From: Flavobacteriales bacterium UBA1993
GTDB lineage: Bacteria; Bacteroidota; Bacteroidia; Flavobacteriales_G; Salibacteraceae
Length of the DNA: 64,000 bases
Assembly (NCBI GenBank): GCA_002336485.1
Contig: DDCZ01000023.1
Coordinates: forward strand, 122,823 to 186,822
Reading direction: 5' to 3'
Shown: piece after piece, positions 1-7,803 of the stretch
How the letters are laid out: every line of letters starts with the position of its first letter
How positions within the stretch are numbered: position 1 is the first letter of the stretch
The notes under the pieces: generated by a model
What the model saw: only the letters and a program-made list of their open reading frames with translations
The model's database searches: none
Told to the model about the DNA's origin: nothing
Translations under genes and position numbers: made by a program

Positions 1-1
1 T

Positions 2-253
2 TGTATCATCAAAGGAGATTCAAAAATTGGATCCATTGCGGCGGCCTCGATTCTAGCAAAGGACTATAGAGATAACTTGATGAAAGAGTTAGCAGTAGAA
101 CATCCCGATTATGGGTGGGAGACTAACGTTGGTTACCCAACAATCGCACACCGAAGAGCCATTGAAAAAGTGGGAATTACCAACTTTCATAGACGCACTT
201 TTAACGTTAAAAAAGTTCAACTCGAATTGAAGTTCAATTCGAACAAAAGCTAA
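2..253 (+). CDS. rnhB: Ribonuclease HII, C-terminal part (cut by window edge)
   Basis: RNase HII removes RNA from RNA-DNA hybrids and excises misincorporated ribonucleotides. Only the last 83 residues are in the window. They carry the family's conserved C-terminal blocks: [17 protein letters not shown], followed by [14 protein letters not shown], then AI and GIT..HRRTF. The frame is open from base 2, so the start lies to the left. It stops 24 bases before the next + strand gene, so the two may share a transcript. The family identity is clear from these blocks; nothing unusual is visible. Confidence 0.95.
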   Translation, partial: CIIKGDSKIGSIAAASILAKDYRDNLMKELAVEHPDYGWETNVGYPTIAHRRAIEKVGITNFHRRTFNVKKVQLELKFNSNKS

Positions 254-277
254 GCTTTAGGGCTTTAATTTCGCATC

Positions 278-2557
278 ATGAAACAGGCACTCTTTTGGCT
301 GGCAATAATTCCAATTATTGGAGGGGCTATCTTCTTTTGGTTTAACTCAAGCGATCCGACCGAGTCGGCCATAGATTTTGCCCCAGAAGGCACATGGATT
401 GTTTTTCAGGCCAAGGATATTGCTGATTTTCATTCAGACATCGCCGACTCTAATTCATTTTATCGATCTATTCCAATCTTCACAGGAATGACGGACGATG
501 TTATGTCATTTCTATCTCCTTTTAGCGACGCCCATTTAAACGGGTCGTTATTTATTTCCGGAATACCCGGTTCAATGAATTATGTGCTAGTCTTAAACAC
601 CGATGAAGGCAACCTAGGGATTGATGCCATTCAACCAATAAAGACAACCAATCAATACCAAATATTCGCCCATGACTCGGCCTACTCCGGCATGAACGAA
701 TCGCAACGCATGCAATTGACCCAAGCACTAACATCAAATGCCGACCTCAGCGTATCCATAGCGTCAACAGCGTTGAACCAGGTCCTTAGCGGGAGTTTCA
801 GCACCGACATGTTTAATCAAATATCAAACGAATATGACGATGCGACATGGCTCCAATTTGACTTGAAGAGTGCCGAAAATATGTACGCCTCTGGAGTTAC
901 TAAGACAATCGAAGATGAGTCTGCGCGGTTGGATGCGACGCCCCTACTATCGTACCTTCCAACTGAGACTGAATCTGCACTTCTTTATGGAACAATCGAT
1001 TATTCAATTGGAATAGCATCTTGTCCCTATGTTGCCATAGAGGGCGAGCCAGACCAAAACACATTCATTCTCTACCAGGATAGCGGAATTCAGGCACGAA
1101 TATCGAACCCTGGCTTTATTGATCAGGGAGTTCTTCCAGATTTCGAAGGCGTGTATTTTCGGCCAAAATGGAGCGCTGAATGTGTGCGCCTAGAACTTGG
1201 GGATGTAGATGTTTATTGCAAAAACGATCAACAGGCCAAACGGTTTTACAATGACTATCTCGCTCATAACAGATTCACCGATGCGAATGCGTATACGTCG
1301 CTATCGGAGACAATTTCCAACGCATCGTTCACTCTATTGCTGCGAACACCAAACAGACATACGACTGAGGCATTCTTGAAAGACATTGACTCAAAAAACC
1401 AATTAAACGCTATAGTATTTCAAACCAATACCGAAATTCCCAAACGGAAACACTTTTCGTTTGCCGCGCTGCATCACAGAGAAATCAAGGAAGGGTTGAA
1501 GTCAATTTGGACGTGTGAGCTCGAAAAACCAATTTCGAATGGTCCTTGGCCGTTTGTCAATCACTATACTCAAAACCCAGAAATAGTGGTTCAGGATAAG
1601 CTGAACCAGCTATATCTGATAAACTCCGACGGCAAAATATTATGGAAAAGGCTGCTCGACTCTGATATTAATGGCTCAATTCAGCAATTAGACGCTTTCG
1701 AAAGTGGTAAAAACCAAATGCTCTTTTGCACAAATAAGCGGCTTTATTTAGTAGACCGAAACGGCAACGACGTTGACGGGTTCCCGGTAAAGTTTGACAC
1801 GAAAATCAACTCGGCACCTTCCGCAATTCGCTATGAATCCGGTGCGGATCTCAGAATTTTAGTATCGTCTGGAAACGTCGTTAAAAACATTGACCAAAAT
1901 GGAGAGATGGTTGACGGATGGAATGCAGTGGAAATTGGGCCAACTTCAACTCCCATTGAATGGCACAACATCTCTGGGAAAGACTACCTAATTGCAATTG
2001 TAAATAATCAAACCATTGAGGTATTGGATCGGGCTGGGAAGCGAAGACAGGATCCAAAGGTCATTGCTGGAGTAAGCTCCCATCTATTCATGGAGCCGAG
2101 TTCAACTCTGGAAAACTTCACTTTCATATATTCAGATTCCGTTGGCAACTTGACCCAAGAAAACTTGAAAGGTTCAAAATCCGAAGAGGCTTTGATTCCT
2201 CTAGACTCCAATGTGAATCTTCTATACAATTCGACATCAACGATACCTTTTGGGTTCACCACAAAGAATAGGATCGTGTTTTTCGATCGAGACTTAAATG
2301 TTGTAATGGACTATCTTTTTCCGTTTGAAATCGACTCCCGCTCGGGTTGGGCCAATCGAAAACTAAATTGGATGTCGGTATTTGACCGCAGCAAGAGCGA
2401 GTACTATCTCTTTGACACCGAAACCGGTGCGCTTGCTAAAATGCCCATATCTGGAGGGCAAGGCGCGATTGTAATTGACCTAGATAAAAACGGCGTATTC
2501 GAAGTGGTGGTAGGCAATAAGATAGGCGAATTCACAGCCTATCGGTTGTCATATTAA
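278..2557 (+). CDS. Unknown membrane-anchored protein with propeller-like C-terminal half
   Basis: I do not recognise a named family. The 759-residue product starts with one hydrophobic segment (about residues 5-22), which fits an N-terminal membrane anchor or uncleaved signal. The first half is a mixed region without a motif I can name. From about residue 430 onward the sequence has repeats of the type LYLINSDGKILWK, LYLVDRNGNDVDGFPV and VKNIDQNGEMVDGW, about 40-50 residues apart, as in PQQ/WD-like beta-propellers. The end (DLDKNGVFEVVVGN) resembles an FG-GAP-like strand. Likely periplasmic or surface-exposed. It follows rnhB by 24 bases. Its stop codon interlocks with that of the convergent LysM gene (4-base overlap). 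Function unknown. Confidence 0.8.
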   Translation: MKQALFWLAIIPIIGGAIFFWFNSSDPTESAIDFAPEGTWIVFQAKDIADFHSDIADSNSFYRSIPIFTGMTDDVMSFLSPFSDAHLNGSLFISGIPGSMNYVLVLNTDEGNLGIDAIQPIKTTNQYQIFAHDSAYSGMNESQRMQLTQALTSNADLSVSIASTALNQVLSGSFSTDMFNQISNEYDDATWLQFDLKSAENMYASGVTKTIEDESARLDATPLLSYLPTETESALLYGTIDYSIGIASCPYVAIEGEPDQNTFILYQDSGIQARISNPGFIDQGVLPDFEGVYFRPKWSAECVRLELGDVDVYCKNDQQAKRFYNDYLAHNRFTDANAYTSLSETISNASFTLLLRTPNRHTTEAFLKDIDSKNQLNAIVFQTNTEIPKRKHFSFAALHHREIKEGLKSIWTCELEKPISNGPWPFVNHYTQNPEIVVQDKLNQLYLINSDGKILWKRLLDSDINGSIQQLDAFESGKNQMLFCTNKRLYLVDRNGNDVDGFPVKFDTKINSAPSAIRYESGADLRILVSSGNVVKNIDQNGEMVDGWNAVEIGPTSTPIEWHNISGKDYLIAIVNNQTIEVLDRAGKRRQDPKVIAGVSSHLFMEPSSTLENFTFIYSDSVGNLTQENLKGSKSEEALIPLDSNVNLLYNSTSTIPFGFTTKNRIVFFDRDLNVVMDYLFPFEIDSRSGWANRKLNWMSVFDRSKSEYYLFDTETGALAKMPISGGQGAIVIDLDKNGVFEVVVGNKIGEFTAYRLSY

Positions 2558-3531
2558 CGACCAGTTAATTTCTCATTGACAACACTCATATCTCGAAGTT
2601 TGACCTTCTCTCCAACTTGGGGCGTATAGTTGGGTGTGTATTCATTGATTTTCATGAGCCTCTTGATCTTCACGCCATGTTGCTGTGAAATGGACCGTAA
2701 GCTTTCACCTGCAGCAACAGTGTGGAATTCCGAACTCGCGTAATTTCGTTTAGGTTGCAGGTAGACGATGTCACCCGACATGATAGGATCGTGCTTTTCC
2801 AGGTCGTTGTATTTCAATATTTGCCACAACCCCATATCGTTTTGTTTGGCGATGGAGGCAGGCGTGTCGCCTTGTTTTGCCACGACATACTTAATGTTGT
2901 TGTCGCTAACCTTAACCGATCGCACATTCAATATTGTCGGAACATCTGATTTAAATTCAGGTGTCTCTACCTCGGCAATAACCTCTGTGTCTGGGAGCTT
3001 TTTCAACTTATCGTATTTATCAAGCTCGTTCTCCTCAATTATCCGAATTATGAGATCTGCGTATTTTGGGTTGGTGGCATATCCGGCCTTTTTCAAACCT
3101 TTTGCCCAGCCTTTATAATCAGTTTGTTTTAAATCAAACAGCGAGGCGTATCGATCTCTGGTTCGAAGAAACTCGCTATGATCACGATATGAATCATACG
3201 CTTGATAGTATTTTCTAAAACATTCGTTACGCTCATCGTCGTCCTGAATAAAAGTTGGACCATCCCATCCCTTGTGACATTTAATTCCAAAATGATTGTT
3301 GGCATATTTCGCCAACGGACTATTTCCATAATCCGACTCTAGCATGCCTTGCGCGAGGGTGATGCTGGCAGGCACACCACTTGAATGCATCTCCCTAACT
3401 GCCTGATCTGCATACTGTTCTACATAGTCAACTTTTGACATCCGTGGTTCGGATGGTTGACCCTGCGCATGCGCTGAAATAAATATCAGCTGCGTCGAGA
3501 TAAGAAGTGAAATCAGAATATTACTTTGCAT
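2554..3531 (-). CDS. Secreted glucosaminidase with two LysM domains
   Basis: A predicted peptidoglycan hydrolase of the endo-beta-N-acetylglucosaminidase (GH73-like) type, cleaving glycan strands in the cell wall. Residues 1-22 form a signal peptide ending AHA. The catalytic domain spans about residues 32-170; LAQGMLESDYGNSPLA contains the expected catalytic Glu65, followed by NNHFGIKC. Two LysM modules follow, about residues 217-262 and 270-315 (HTVAAGESLRSISQQHGV), which bind peptidoglycan. 325 residues is normal for this architecture in Bacteroidota. It is divergent from rsgA and convergent, with a 4-base overlap, to the gene on its other side. Confidence 0.92.
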   Translation of the reverse strand: MQSNILISLLISTQLIFISAHAQGQPSEPRMSKVDYVEQYADQAVREMHSSGVPASITLAQGMLESDYGNSPLAKYANNHFGIKCHKGWDGPTFIQDDDERNECFRKYYQAYDSYRDHSEFLRTRDRYASLFDLKQTDYKGWAKGLKKAGYATNPKYADLIIRIIEENELDKYDKLKKLPDTEVIAEVETPEFKSDVPTILNVRSVKVSDNNIKYVVAKQGDTPASIAKQNDMGLWQILKYNDLEKHDPIMSGDIVYLQPKRNYASSEFHTVAAGESLRSISQQHGVKIKRLMKINEYTPNYTPQVGEKVKLRDMSVVNEKLTGR

Positions 3532-3614
3532 TGTCGGACATTGTCTAATAACGAATGTATTGACTCTATCAACAAGTTATCAACAGCTTTCTGGGAGTTA
3601 TTAATAGTCTAGTG

Positions 3615-4550
3615 ATGAAAACAGGTAAGGAGGGATTGGTGGTGAAGAGCACTGGAAGTTGGTATCGGGTTCGATTAGATGACGGCGAACGAATCGACGC
3701 GCGAGTTCGTGGTAAGCTTCGGGTCCAAGGAATTCAAAGCACGAACCCCGTGGCAGTTGGAGACAGAGTTAAACTCAACACCAAAACAGAAGGAGATTGG
3801 ACCATCGTTGAAGTTTGTGATCGGCAAAACTATATCGTAAGAAAGGCGACAAAACTGAGTAAGCAAACGCACATCATAGCTGCGAACATCGATTTAGCGA
3901 TTGCCTTAGTAACCCTCACCCACCCTAAACTAAAACTCGGCTTCTTAGATCGAGTGCTGGTTTCCACTGAAGCCTATGGCATAGAAACAATCATTGTGTT
4001 TAACAAGATCGATCTGCTAAACACCGAGGAAAAGGAATATCTAAACCAACTTTGTAAAGCATACAACGATGTTGGGTATGAGACACGCCAAATTTCGGTT
4101 CAAGCCGAACAGGGTATAGATCAGATTCGCCAAATAGTTAAGAATAAGATATGCGCGATCTCAGGACACAGTGGTGTGGGGAAATCTTCGTTGCTCAATG
4201 TTTTAAGTCCTGAACACCGCGCCCAGGTCACTGATGTGAGCACATTTAATAGCAAAGGACAACACACCACCACCTTTGCAGAAATGTATGAAGTGGACGA
4301 AAGCACCTTTATTATTGACACCCCAGGAATTAAAAGCTTTGGATTATCGACGATGGATCGAGAAGAGTTAAAGGGTTTTTTCCCTGAGATGCATCGATTG
4401 AGCGTTAATTGTAAGTTTCATAATTGCTTACATATCAATGAGCCTGGTTGTGCGGTTAAACCGGCTTTTGAAAACAGTCAGCTTCCTTGGTTTCGATATG
4501 AGAATTACGTACACCTATTTGATGAACTTAAAGAGCAAAACCCCTTATGA
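3615..4550 (+). CDS. rsgA: Small ribosomal subunit biogenesis GTPase RsgA
   Basis: RsgA is a circularly permuted GTPase that checks late maturation of the 30S subunit. An N-terminal OB fold (about residues 1-75) is followed by the permuted G motifs in the expected order: NKID (G4, about residue 130), GHSGVGKSS (P-loop, about 184-192) and DTPG (G3, about 235). The C-terminal zinc site C-x2-H-x-C-x7-C is intact. A GTG at 3612 directly precedes the ATG at 3615; I use the ATG. Its last 4 bases overlap the start of dtd (ATGA), which implies translational coupling. 311 residues is the usual length. Confidence 0.97.
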   Translation: MKTGKEGLVVKSTGSWYRVRLDDGERIDARVRGKLRVQGIQSTNPVAVGDRVKLNTKTEGDWTIVEVCDRQNYIVRKATKLSKQTHIIAANIDLAIALVTLTHPKLKLGFLDRVLVSTEAYGIETIIVFNKIDLLNTEEKEYLNQLCKAYNDVGYETRQISVQAEQGIDQIRQIVKNKICAISGHSGVGKSSLLNVLSPEHRAQVTDVSTFNSKGQHTTTFAEMYEVDESTFIIDTPGIKSFGLSTMDREELKGFFPEMHRLSVNCKFHNCLHINEPGCAVKPAFENSQLPWFRYENYVHLFDELKEQNPL

Positions 4551-4999
4551 GAGTGGCGCTTCAACGCGTTTCCCGCGCGAAGGTTTCGGTTGATGAGGTA
4601 TGTATCGGATCTATCAATAATGGACTACTGGTCTTAGCAGGTTTCGAAAAGGAAGACACCGCAGACGATCTGACTTGGATGGCATCTAAAATATTGGGAC
4701 TTAGAATTTTTTCAGATTCGGAGGGCAAAATGAATAACGACATCATCGAAGCAGGTGGCAACATCCTTATCATTAGTCAGTTTACCCTTTTCGCATCTTA
4801 CAAAAAAGGAAATAGACCTAGCTTTATTCACGCGGCACCCCCAGGTGAATCTCTAAAAATGTATACTGATTTCTGTGCCGCCGTTTCATCACGGCTCGGA
4901 AAGAAAGTTGAAACCGGCCAATTTGGGGCCAACATGTCAATAGAACTCGTGAACGACGGACCCGTTACCATAAACATGGACAGTAAAACCAAGATGTAA
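4547..4999 (+). CDS. dtd: D-aminoacyl-tRNA deacylase
   Basis: Dtd hydrolyses D-amino acids (and glycine mischarged on tRNA-Ala) from tRNA, a quality step for translation. Both catalytic motifs are present: SQFTLFASYKKGNRPSF near the middle and the C-terminal cis-proline motif NDGPVTI. 150 residues is the standard family length. It overlaps rsgA by 4 bases and is followed with no gap by the MBOAT gene (TAA at 4997-4999, ATG at 5000), so it sits inside one coupled run. Confidence 0.97.
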   Translation: MRVALQRVSRAKVSVDEVCIGSINNGLLVLAGFEKEDTADDLTWMASKILGLRIFSDSEGKMNNDIIEAGGNILIISQFTLFASYKKGNRPSFIHAAPPGESLKMYTDFCAAVSSRLGKKVETGQFGANMSIELVNDGPVTINMDSKTKM

Positions 5000-6403
5000 A
5001 TGGTATTCAATTCGCTCCCATTTCTGATCTTTTTCCCGATCGTGCTCCTGATGTATTACATCCTTCCACATCGGTTACGCTGGATTTTGCTATTAATAGC
5101 CAGCTACGTCTTTTATGGTTTTTGGAAATTAGAATACTTAGCGCTGATCGTCTTCAGTACGATCATTGACTATTTCGTTGCGCGATTTCTCCATACATCT
5201 GAGAATCGTTTTAATCGAAGAATTGCGCTTTTGGCTAGCCTTTCCGTGAACCTCGGACTTCTTTTCTTCTTTAAGTACTCAAACTTTTTCATTGAAGACG
5301 TGCTTCACCCAACTGGAATGATTTCCGAAAATGCGGTCAACGTTTGGACATCAAATTGGGACTTCTTACTGCCTGTAGGGATTTCATTTTACACGTTTCA
5401 AACAATGAGCTACAGTATTGATGTCTACTACAAAAAGGTGATCCCCGAAACAAATATTTTCAAACTCGCCTTGTTTGTGAGTTTCTTCCCGCAATTGGTG
5501 GCTGGACCAATTGAACGGTTTTCCCGGTTGCACCATCAACTATTTCAATCCGTAACGCTCTCAAGTGATCAGCTGGTAGCGGGTGGCCGCCTAATGCTGT
5601 ATGGCCTATTCATCAAAATGTGCGTGGCCGATAATGTGGCGCCAATTGTTGATCAGATTTTTAATGATTTCGGCGATGCATCTACCCTCCAACTCTGGAT
5701 TGGAATGGTCCTTTTTGGCATTCAAATTTTCGCTGATTTCAACGGCTATTCGCTTATTGCCATTGGTGCTGCACGTTGTTTGGGAATTCGACTCATAGAT
5801 AATTTTGATTCGCCCTACTCGGCAATATCAATTCAAAGTTTCTGGAGTAAATGGCACATATCGCTCTCGACCTGGTTTCGCGATTACGTTTTCATCCCTA
5901 TGGGTGGAAGCCGGGTCTCGGCCGTTCGGCTTGGCGCAAATATTTTGGTCGTTTTTATCGTCAGCGGAATATGGCACGGGGCAAACTGGACCTTTGTTGT
6001 TTGGGGTGCGATTCACGGCATCGCCTACTTAGCCGAGCGCTACTCTGGCATGGCTCACTCGCCAAACCCATTATTTCAACCCGTTCGGTGGCTAACAACA
6101 ATGCTCGTGGTGTTTGTAGCATGGGTCTTTTTCAGGATTGACAGTGTTGGTCATGGATTCGATTATGTGCAAGGTTTGTTTTCTACAAATACAGGTGAAC
6201 TGTCGTTAATATGGCATCCAATCACAATCAGCTTTGTTGGATTATTTTTATTGTCTGATACAATCTTCAGGGCAGGCAACATTCAAGATTGGTTGGCTGG
6301 CAAATCTCTGGTTACTCGCTGGACCGTATACAGCTTCATGATCTATGGAATACTGGCCCATGCAGGTACGGTAAACCACCCCTTTATCTATTTTCAATTT
6401 TGA
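5000..6403 (+). CDS. MBOAT-family O-acyltransferase (AlgI-like)
   Basis: A polytopic membrane O-acyltransferase of the AlgI/DltB type, which moves acyl groups across the inner membrane onto an extracytoplasmic acceptor such as an exopolysaccharide. The 467 residues contain many hydrophobic helices, the family block LVAGPIERFSRL and the signature SGIWHGANWTF with the invariant His. The acceptor cannot be told from sequence. Its stop overlaps the ATG of the next gene by one base (TGATG). That gene encodes an SGNH-like protein of the kind that usually completes such acyl-transfer systems. Confidence 0.93.
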   Translation: MVFNSLPFLIFFPIVLLMYYILPHRLRWILLLIASYVFYGFWKLEYLALIVFSTIIDYFVARFLHTSENRFNRRIALLASLSVNLGLLFFFKYSNFFIEDVLHPTGMISENAVNVWTSNWDFLLPVGISFYTFQTMSYSIDVYYKKVIPETNIFKLALFVSFFPQLVAGPIERFSRLHHQLFQSVTLSSDQLVAGGRLMLYGLFIKMCVADNVAPIVDQIFNDFGDASTLQLWIGMVLFGIQIFADFNGYSLIAIGAARCLGIRLIDNFDSPYSAISIQSFWSKWHISLSTWFRDYVFIPMGGSRVSAVRLGANILVVFIVSGIWHGANWTFVVWGAIHGIAYLAERYSGMAHSPNPLFQPVRWLTTMLVVFVAWVFFRIDSVGHGFDYVQGLFSTNTGELSLIWHPITISFVGLFLLSDTIFRAGNIQDWLAGKSLVTRWTVYSFMIYGILAHAGTVNHPFIYFQF

Positions 6404-7431
6404 TGAAATGGATTTTTAAGATAGCGCTGTTCGTAGCCTTGGTCATTGCAATGAATTGGCAATATGAACAGTGGGCATATAAGGAATATGTGTTTCGCGA
6501 GGCAGACCAAGTGATGCAAATTGAAAAAGTGAAAAACGCGGATGTAATTTATCTTTCCGCGTCGAGCAATTTCTCGCCTCGACCACAAGAGGAGGACCCG
6601 AGAAAGCTCAGTCAATTCGTTGGCAACTACTTTCCATCCCTTCTATTTGAGGCAATTAATACTCCTGCCTCGCACGCTGGGTCGCATGTTGATCTTCTGC
6701 GGTTCATTCCAGAAAAAAACAAGATACAAACCGTTGTTTGTGTGATCAACTTGCGTTCGATGGGCCCAGATTGGCTTCACTCATCCCTAGAGACCGCTCT
6801 AAACAAACAGGGTGTCATGTATCAATCGCGGCCTCCGATTATAAATCGATTTCTCACAAGTTTGGGAGCTTATGACAACAAAACAATTGAGGAACGAGAG
6901 GATGAACGAGCTGATATGTGGGCGGCGCCTAACTTACCTTTCCCAAGCCCTCGAACAAACGTAAACGAGTGGTGCGCTTTGTATAAGTGGGGAGAATGGA
7001 CCGATCCTAAGAGGCAGTTAGCAGATCAATATATAAAGCAGTACGCATATGTTGTGGACGAAAATAACCCACGGATAAAGGACCTGGATGAGATTGTTTC
7101 CGTTTCGAAGGAACGCGGCTGGAACCTCGTTTTCTCAATTTTATCTGAGAACATTGTCGACGCTGAATTACTTGCTGGCCCAGAACTAACGCAACTCATG
7201 ACGATGAATGTAGAATGGATTAAATCTAGATATGAAATCGACGCAATGGTTGTTGACAATCTCAATCTACTCGAACCAGTAAATTTTCACGATAAAGACT
7301 TTCCGACAGAACACTACAATGAAGAGGGACGAAAGCGCATTGCATCCAACATAGCCCATCGTCTTAAACACTATCATAAAAATGCCTTTAGAAACGCCGT
7401 TTGGGAGGCAGAATTAAATCCAATCAAATGA
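6403..7431 (+). CDS. SGNH/AlgJ-like partner protein of the MBOAT acyltransferase
   Basis: The 342-residue protein has one N-terminal hydrophobic segment (about residues 2-20), so it is probably anchored in the inner membrane with a periplasmic domain. VIYLSASSNFS resembles the nucleophile block of SGNH hydrolases, and FPTEHYNEEGRKRIA near the end resembles their catalytic His block. That fold is common among partners of MBOAT proteins (DltD, AlgJ/AlgX). The open frame extends upstream to 6289 inside the MBOAT gene. I chose ATG 6403 because it overlaps the preceding stop by one base and gives a normal N-terminus. It overlaps the mazG-like gene by 4 bases. The partner role is inferred from fold hints and coupling. 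Confidence 0.8.
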   Translation: MKWIFKIALFVALVIAMNWQYEQWAYKEYVFREADQVMQIEKVKNADVIYLSASSNFSPRPQEEDPRKLSQFVGNYFPSLLFEAINTPASHAGSHVDLLRFIPEKNKIQTVVCVINLRSMGPDWLHSSLETALNKQGVMYQSRPPIINRFLTSLGAYDNKTIEEREDERADMWAAPNLPFPSPRTNVNEWCALYKWGEWTDPKRQLADQYIKQYAYVVDENNPRIKDLDEIVSVSKERGWNLVFSILSENIVDAELLAGPELTQLMTMNVEWIKSRYEIDAMVVDNLNLLEPVNFHDKDFPTEHYNEEGRKRIASNIAHRLKHYHKNAFRNAVWEAELNPIK

Positions 7432-7754
7432 CAATAGAAGAAGCACAATCGCAAGTAGATGAATGGATTAAGACCGTTGGGGTGCGCTACTTCAGTGAGT
7501 TGACAAACATGGCTATGCTTACCGAAGAAGTTGGTGAGGTGGCTCGGATTATCGCCCGTCGATACGGCGAACAGAGCGAAAAGGAGAGTGATAAGGACAA
7601 AGACTTGGGGGATGAGATGGCCGATGTTCTCTGGGTCTTGATCTGTCTCGCAAATCAATGTGACGTGGACTTGACATCCGCACTCCGTAAAAACTTCGAG
7701 AAGAAAAATTTACGAGATAGCTCTCGGCATAAGGAGAACCCAAAATTGAGGTAA
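7428..7754 (+). CDS. MazG-like nucleotide pyrophosphohydrolase
   Basis: All-alpha NTP pyrophosphatase of the MazG/dUTPase-like superfamily, which hydrolyses (often aberrant) nucleoside triphosphates to monophosphates. The metal-binding motif is visible as TEEVGEVARI followed by DLGDEMADVLWVL (EExxE and ExxD pattern). At 108 residues it is the short single-domain form. The start at 7428 gives a 4-base ATGA overlap with the previous gene; an upstream in-frame extension to 7401 is less likely. It is the last gene of the rsgA-dtd-MBOAT run and is followed by a strong hairpin terminator. Confidence 0.93.
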   Translation: MTIEEAQSQVDEWIKTVGVRYFSELTNMAMLTEEVGEVARIIARRYGEQSEKESDKDKDLGDEMADVLWVLICLANQCDVDLTSALRKNFEKKNLRDSSRHKENPKLR

Positions 7755-7755
7755 A

Positions 7756-7788
7756 AAAAAAGCTCCATGGCGAACCATGGAGCTTTTC
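7756..7788. terminator. Bidirectional hairpin terminator between mazG-like gene and hppA
   Basis: An 11-base-pair perfect stem AAGCTCCATGG/CCATGGAGCTT with a CGAA tetraloop is flanked by an A-run on the left and TTTT on the right. It can therefore act on both strands and separates the convergent mazG-like (+) and hppA (-) genes. Confidence 0.9.
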
Positions 7789-7803
7789 ACGTTAAATCCA
7801 AAC

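Noticed and set aside
3577..3585. DnaA-box-like TTATCAACA upstream of rsgA
   Set aside because: Single, imperfect copy; no cluster, AT-rich unwinding region or dnaA/dnaN genes nearby.
6289..6402. Upstream extension of the SGNH-like gene within the MBOAT gene
   Set aside because: ATG 6403 overlaps the preceding stop by one base and gives a membrane-anchor N-terminus.
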